Shown here one piece after another: positions 62,001 through 64,000 of a stretch of DNA of 64,000 nt. The stretch comes from Leptotrichia shahii. GTDB taxonomy: Bacteria; Fusobacteriota; Fusobacteriia; Fusobacteriales; Leptotrichiaceae. The stretch's first letter is position 1, and every line of letters begins with the position of its first letter. The position numbers and the translations under genes were made by a program. A model generated the notes under the pieces. It searched no databases. It had not been told where the DNA came from and saw only the letters and a list, made by a program, of their open reading frames with translations. The DNA lies in assembly GCF_008327825.1 (NCBI RefSeq), contig NZ_AP019827.1, forward strand, positions 1,302,001-1,366,000. The letters are read 5' to 3'.

Positions 62001-62928
62001 ATCCCAAATAACTTCCTGTTGTGCCATTTCCTGTTTCTCCATTCCAAGGTGCTGATGTTATATCACCACCACTACTAAGAGATCCCCATGGCGATGTCCC
62101 ACTGTATTGATTGTACTCATAGTCCATTGTACCATTAGATTTTCTAATAATATTAAAATTACCCTTTCCTGAAGCAACACTTTCAATTGCACCGTTACTT
62201 CTATTTTTTTGAAAAGCTGTACGTGAAGAACTATTTCCATTTGATTCTCCTGTTAAATTGAAACTAAATGAACCAATACTTGGAGCTTTTGGAGCACTCG
62301 GAGCTAATGGATCATTCACCGTTCTAGGCTCAAACGACGGTAAACTTGCAATCGCCACATTTTTTTGAATATTTGGATTAGTTTTTGTTATTGATTTTGG
62401 TGTGATTGAAGCACTTATAGGAATTGCTGCATTTGGCTCGTAGGCAAATCCTAATGTTGTTGTGTTATTCGCATTTTTTTCGTTTATTGGTTTTGCGATA
62501 TATTTGTTTAAAGTCTGATCTCTTTTGTAAATGATGTTGTCAATTTTATTTCCTTTACCTTTGAAAGTTCCATGCCAGTCATTATAAAAATAATTCATTC
62601 CATATTGCCAGCTGCTCCAAGGTGATTTTGTTACATGATCTCCTTGTTCCATTAACTGAGTCAGTTCTAAATTCGTATCTTTAATTAATTTATTGTTTTC
62701 CTTTCTAGCCCTTTTAAAATTTGTACGAATTTGAGCAATTGAAGTGTTTATCTCGCTCACCTGATTCTTAATACCTGAATCTTCACTTGCAGCTAGACCA
62801 TTACCTGTAATAAAGACTAGACCAGTCATTAAAAATGTAATCAGTGAAGAATCTGTATACTTAAATCCTTTTGTTCTTTTCGCAAATGTACGCAGATCCT
62901 GTGAAATCTTTCTAAGATTATTTGTCAT
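56020..62928 (-). CDS. Giant type Va autotransporter adhesin-like protein
   Basis: 2302 residues. The extended N-terminus (1-30; basic) and hydrophobic stretch ('FLMTGLVFITGNGLAAS', 29-46) form a long signal peptide. A coiled coil (about 52-95) and a 'WSSWQYGMNYFYNDWHG' block follow, as in fusobacterial autotransporters. Residues about 450-1800 are a beta-helix-like passenger with many short repeats such as 'GTINVGKDNSIGMY', 'GNVGIYSTG' and 'ISGKNATGMYID'. Residues about 2020-2302 form a 12-strand-type barrel that ends in aromatic 'GFRAIY'. The nearest concept is the RadD/Fap2-like adhesin class, but the binding partner is unknown. SD AAAAGGAG precedes ATG. Confidence 0.9.
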   Translation of the reverse strand: MTNNLRKISQDLRTFAKRTKGFKYTDSSLITFLMTGLVFITGNGLAASEDSGIKNQVSEINTSIAQIRTNFKRARKENNKLIKDTNLELTQLMEQGDHVTKSPWSSWQYGMNYFYNDWHGTFKGKGNKIDNIIYKRDQTLNKYIAKPINEKNANNTTTLGFAYEPNAAIPISASITPKSITKTNPNIQKNVAIASLPSFEPRTVNDPLAPSAPKAPSIGSFSFNLTGESNGNSSSRTAFQKNRSNGAIESVASGKGNFNIIRKSNGTMDYEYNQYSGTSPWGSLSSGGDITSAPWNGETGNGTTGSYLGFQKLVSGTGLTNTKNLLTNTNSFTYSGNPAVREFVHMDHHVHTANGTAAVAGLTSATSDATWDSTVTNGSTQAAVLGAYNDVVNNVNGTVIQNNKQTTSGSGLFAWINSGRIVMEGRNNAVTNNYDHNNAEDSKSVAINTGEILIQPHFDGTNYTETQNAVFSLSNDSNDRDKERHHAISYNGSTGKIDVWTNKSAYFLNAAGNGGTWIMNGDRVGNNLPVSLVNRGSINLYAEGSVGTFFLYPTRTDLQFVEEGFTFNVADNKPNDKTPGTPYQYKPLTIYGDSSVGYYESSASGQNQYSKTEGNLAINIGAAGVGNQNFVTNKTTTIPTATGAETNGVVITAAMNHDVNPTDSLLNPYNSDPELNKHPEYIRNSFGILSNSAINLTSHQIEIFDKTESNVGVMPNANVLLDLGGGNIELKGGNSNIGIYVVDKYTTSGGVTVNPAGAVKSTGDVKLEGGKGNLAIYAKGSTRPSGVNETVIVRKIESNNTQNSVAIYAADDGVSGNSVVGSVVKVTDGITIKGATVSANPTIAGGESAGAVYATGEQTSVNIDMPTIAPATTPVTPANPNITITGTEIVTIDPTTKAATGTGSYTGFGLYAGKGAQISAKNNNIKVVNGGTAIASVGKSGATPAVNSRIDLSGTATNAGGTVEYDGKGYALFSSEGGEIDLSYGTLTLRGSSTGYSRDVTAATQPITLTDTKINVFSNDVIVANLTGVTKFNTNGSYINGNAANTIGTYIPITKITNVEGTTTYDGYKYTVFDGITVDVDSNIDKGDTTGGATPSDSYIFTRRIQLQNSNINVLSGNTVKAHLNTTELNSINPDLNVPVGLDISASGKSTSRATTGVNVANGATITVDRTDSGNGGVGAYVNYGTISNDGKIEVEKTTPNDFAVGLYATNGTQVDNKTNGTIEVGGKDSIGILGLSYRIDSAGNVVYEKFGTAGPAVFATKLGYVDVTNNGKITLDGENALGIYTKNNSLNATGTNTDYARIGNGYTLSSNKGEITMSGKNAIGMITEGGEITNDTTGKITISGQEGVAMYGTYATGAAMTAPTDRLSSTLINKGTLELADTTGVTPIIGMFTNDADTTIETSGTLNIGKKSYGIYGASNDVTMSNGTINVGEDGVGIFATGSSDNRTITASTVDLRGGTINVGNNQAVGVFIADDATNPLKTTVKNTGTNMTVGTNAFGYVVDSTTGTDLLLGTATNKLTASLGPDSVYAYSNDKNGYVYSNTDITTTGGKSYGLYTAGKTENYGNIDLTGGNGNVGIYSTGRSLAGLGATNYGTITVGGTDLVAKEYGIGMATGYYNETTGAISNEGLIENRGTINVGKDNSIGMYAVGAGSKAINHGTIDISGKNATGMYIDQGAEGVNYGTIKSTGTASGIKGVATVNGGYIKNYGTISITSPGGIGIYQDALSALSQKNEPTAGTGTVSGTKAAVYSATSTDQKYIVTPKGKLLIQNPPKAPRLTINDREVTLTGVDTNIASPTPAYVTAGSTTLDLSLPLYANTVSNAQVTEVGMYVDTSGVNYTNPIQGLSNLVGLENINLIIGTEAAKYTDAKAIEIGENILKPYNDAISSLTTTGTTLNINSAGLTWLAQPLQGTSKPIETLYMIKIPYTFFASVKDENTYNFLDGLEQRYGVEPLGSRERLIFDKLNGLGKGETHIFTQAVDEMKGHQYANTQQRINATGNTLDKEFRYLRDEWRNPSKQNNKIKAFGTRDEYSTDTAGIIDYRSNAYGVAYVHEDEKVRMGNSIGWYAGAVTNRFKFKDIGHSTEDQTMVKLGVFKTLSPKGDYNGALQWTISGDVFAGVNNMKRRFWVVDDTFEAKSTYHSYGAAIKNEIGYDIRMSERTHLRPYGALKMEYGKFNEIKEKTGQMRLEVKGNDYFSVKPEVGMEFKYVQPLAVKTNLTVGLTAAYENEIGKLQEGNQARVGYTTAGWYNLEKEKEDRRGNGKFDLNIGVDNTRFGVTVNAGYDTKGNNVRGGIGFRAIY

Positions 62929-63487
62929 TAAATTTCTCCTTTTAATTTTAGTTTTTTAGTCATTTGTAAAAGTCTAAAAATTGCAATAAATACTGTATTT
63001 TTTTAATGTTTAATTTCCTTATTTTCTCTATTCACTGACAAGGAGTCTTCTTCTCTTGTGATTACAAATACTGCTGTTATTCAATCTTTATATCTTTTAC
63101 TTTTACAACTGCCTAATTTTAATTTTTATGAATCCTGCTCTTTCAGTCTATTTAATTCTTCCTATGAATAATGAACTGCTTTCATTTATAGAAGCAGTAA
63201 ATTTTTCAGATAGCTGTTAAAAGAATACTGATAATTGTATTCTCAATAGCAATAAATAAAGATATATCCTTATTTGAATATATCTTTAAAAAAAGAAATC
63301 GAATATGATTTTCCAAACATTCATCATATTTCTTGTAAATTTACTCTTGCTTATAAAAGCAAGAACTTCCTACAAACCACAAACTAATGTTTGTGTATTT
63401 CTATTCTGTATAATTATAGTATCATATTTTTAAGATTTTGTAAAATTTTTTTTTAATTATAAATTGACTGTAAAGCAATCACATAAA
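62929..63487. other. Long intergenic leader of the autotransporter gene
   Basis: About 560 bp without a gene. It holds a family A repeat copy (62959-63120), a hairpin AAAGATATAT / ATATATCTTT (63258-63267 and 63278-63287), two smaller perfect hairpins (CTTGCTT..AAGCAAG near 63348-63365 and CACAAAC / GTTTGTG near 63378-63396), and a possible -10 (TATAAT, 63418-63413 on the minus strand) with a poor -35. If that promoter is used, the 5' UTR is about 480 nt. Confidence 0.5.
62959..63120. repeat. Degenerate intergenic repeat, family A copy 4
   Basis: CATTTGTAAAAGTCTAAAAATTGCAATAAA (62961-62990) and TCTTTTACTTTTACAACTGCC (63093-63113) mark the ends. A central 'actgacaaggagtctt' and 'aaatactgctgtta' block matches the copy at 5541-5699 in order and spacing. 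Confidence 0.65.
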
Positions 63488-63916
63488 TTATTTTGAAAGT
63501 TTATCATACATCTTTGCTAATTTCAAAGCTCTATCCTTTGTTTCTTCCAAACTGTCACTAGCAGCCAATTCCCCTGCCATTCTTTCTCCTTCTTCCACAA
63601 CATATTTATCGTATGCTTTTTTCAATTTAATTTTTGTATCTTGTTTCCATTTTTGCTGTTCAGCTTTAAATTTTGTTTTTTCTTTTGCTGGCAGTTTTTT
63701 CAAAATCAAGTCGTAAACTTTATTTAATTCCTTTTCCCATTCATCATCTAAATTGACTGAAGCATTAATCATATCCGCTCTTACTCCGCTATCCCAAGCA
63801 GACTGAGCTTTTTCTTCCTCCACTTTCATTCTTTCTGTCAATTCATCTTCATATTTCCCTGCAAATGCACTAACTCCTAAAAGCAGTAATCCTGCTATTA
63901 ACAACAATTTTTTCAT
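63488..63916 (-). CDS. Secreted LprI-like (DUF1311) protein
   Basis: 142 residues. Signal peptide with cleavage likely after 'GVSAFA' (about residue 19). The mature part has the DUF1311/LprI pattern: 'LDDEWEKELNKVYDLILKKLP' and 'FKAEQQKWKQD'. Some members of this family inhibit lysozyme. One acidic N-terminal helix and a basic C-terminal helix flank the domain. The ATG is preceded by AGGAG. Nothing further is encoded to base 64000. Confidence 0.75.
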   Translation of the reverse strand: MKKLLLIAGLLLLGVSAFAGKYEDELTERMKVEEEKAQSAWDSGVRADMINASVNLDDEWEKELNKVYDLILKKLPAKEKTKFKAEQQKWKQDTKIKLKKAYDKYVVEEGERMAGELAASDSLEETKDRALKLAKMYDKLSK

Positions 63917-64000
63917 TTTTCTCAGCTCCTCTTTTTATATTTTTTATTCATCTGATTTTTTAGTCAATTATAAAATTTATTTATACAATTTATAATAATC

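Noticed and set aside
1-64000. CRISPR array or Cas genes (Leptotrichia are known for Cas13a)
   Set aside because: No regularly spaced direct repeats with unique spacers and no Cas-like protein were seen.
1-64000. tRNA, rRNA, tmRNA or RNase P genes
   Set aside because: None of the diagnostic conserved stretches (for example T-loop GGTTCGA-type motifs) was found.

Overview
This is an AT-rich chromosomal segment (roughly 28-30% G+C by eye), most likely from a Leptotrichia-like member of the Fusobacteriota. The pointers are FadA-like small adhesin-type proteins, a giant autotransporter with the long N-terminal region seen in fusobacterial surface adhesins, OmpA-type outer-membrane genes, and a frequency of AT-rich intergenic hairpins typical of the group. 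The species call is inference. No rRNA, tRNA or CRISPR array was seen.

Layout. (1) 1-4550: an iron-uptake operon on the minus strand, efeO-efeB-efeU-tatC, in which a Tat translocase gene follows a Tat-dependent peroxidase. (2) 4660-8260: rsmA and hpt, then infC-rpmI-rplT, with infC probably starting at AUA. Two promoter-terminator units on the opposite strand (6502-6755 and 8572-8699) look like small-RNA genes. (3) 8698-14540: an accessory island. It holds a MazF/ToxN-like toxin behind a two-repeat RNA leader with its own promoter and terminator (a possible type III toxin-antitoxin), an AAA+ ATPase fused to a formylglycine-generating-enzyme-like domain, a large glycine-zipper protein, and a WYL regulator broken into two frames. 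(4) 14660-16985: a methionine ABC importer on the plus strand. (5) 17000-26010: a tight six-gene plus-strand operon that looks like an undescribed lipid pathway: a PEP-synthase/Rph-like phosphotransferase, a BtaA-like aminocarboxypropyl transferase, a DAG/phytol-kinase-like membrane enzyme, a GNAT, an acyl-AMP ligase and a UbiA-like prenyltransferase. (6) 26180-38140: housekeeping genes (recR, pyk, pfkA, mgtE, NUDIX, PHP phosphatase, ABC-F, SH3 protein, cdd, dinB, HU). (7) 38240-43420: a calcium-type P-ATPase, then a five-gene envelope cluster (FadA-like protein, two small exported proteins, a lipoprotein, an OmpA-like protein) behind a structured leader. (8) 43540-54950: PTS IIA, miaA, obgE, nuclease, PLP enzyme, GNAT, ung, an ECF transporter, dCMP deaminase and xseA. 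(9) 55000-64000: two decayed or truncated genes, a 2302-residue autotransporter with a long leader, and an LprI-like secreted protein.

Functional links. EfeO, EfeB and EfeU should act together on iron at the envelope, with TatC exporting folded EfeB. The lipid cluster has the parts to activate an acyl group, build a homoserine-type head group on a diacylglycerol and attach a prenyl chain, but the product cannot be read from sequence. The accessory island has features of mobile conflict systems (WYL regulator, AAA+ sensor ATPase, likely membrane-active protein, toxin).

Across the window a family of degenerate hairpin repeats recurs in intergenic gaps, mostly just upstream of minus-strand genes, and a second 85-bp repeat occurs twice. 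All calls come from reading the sequence; no database search was run.
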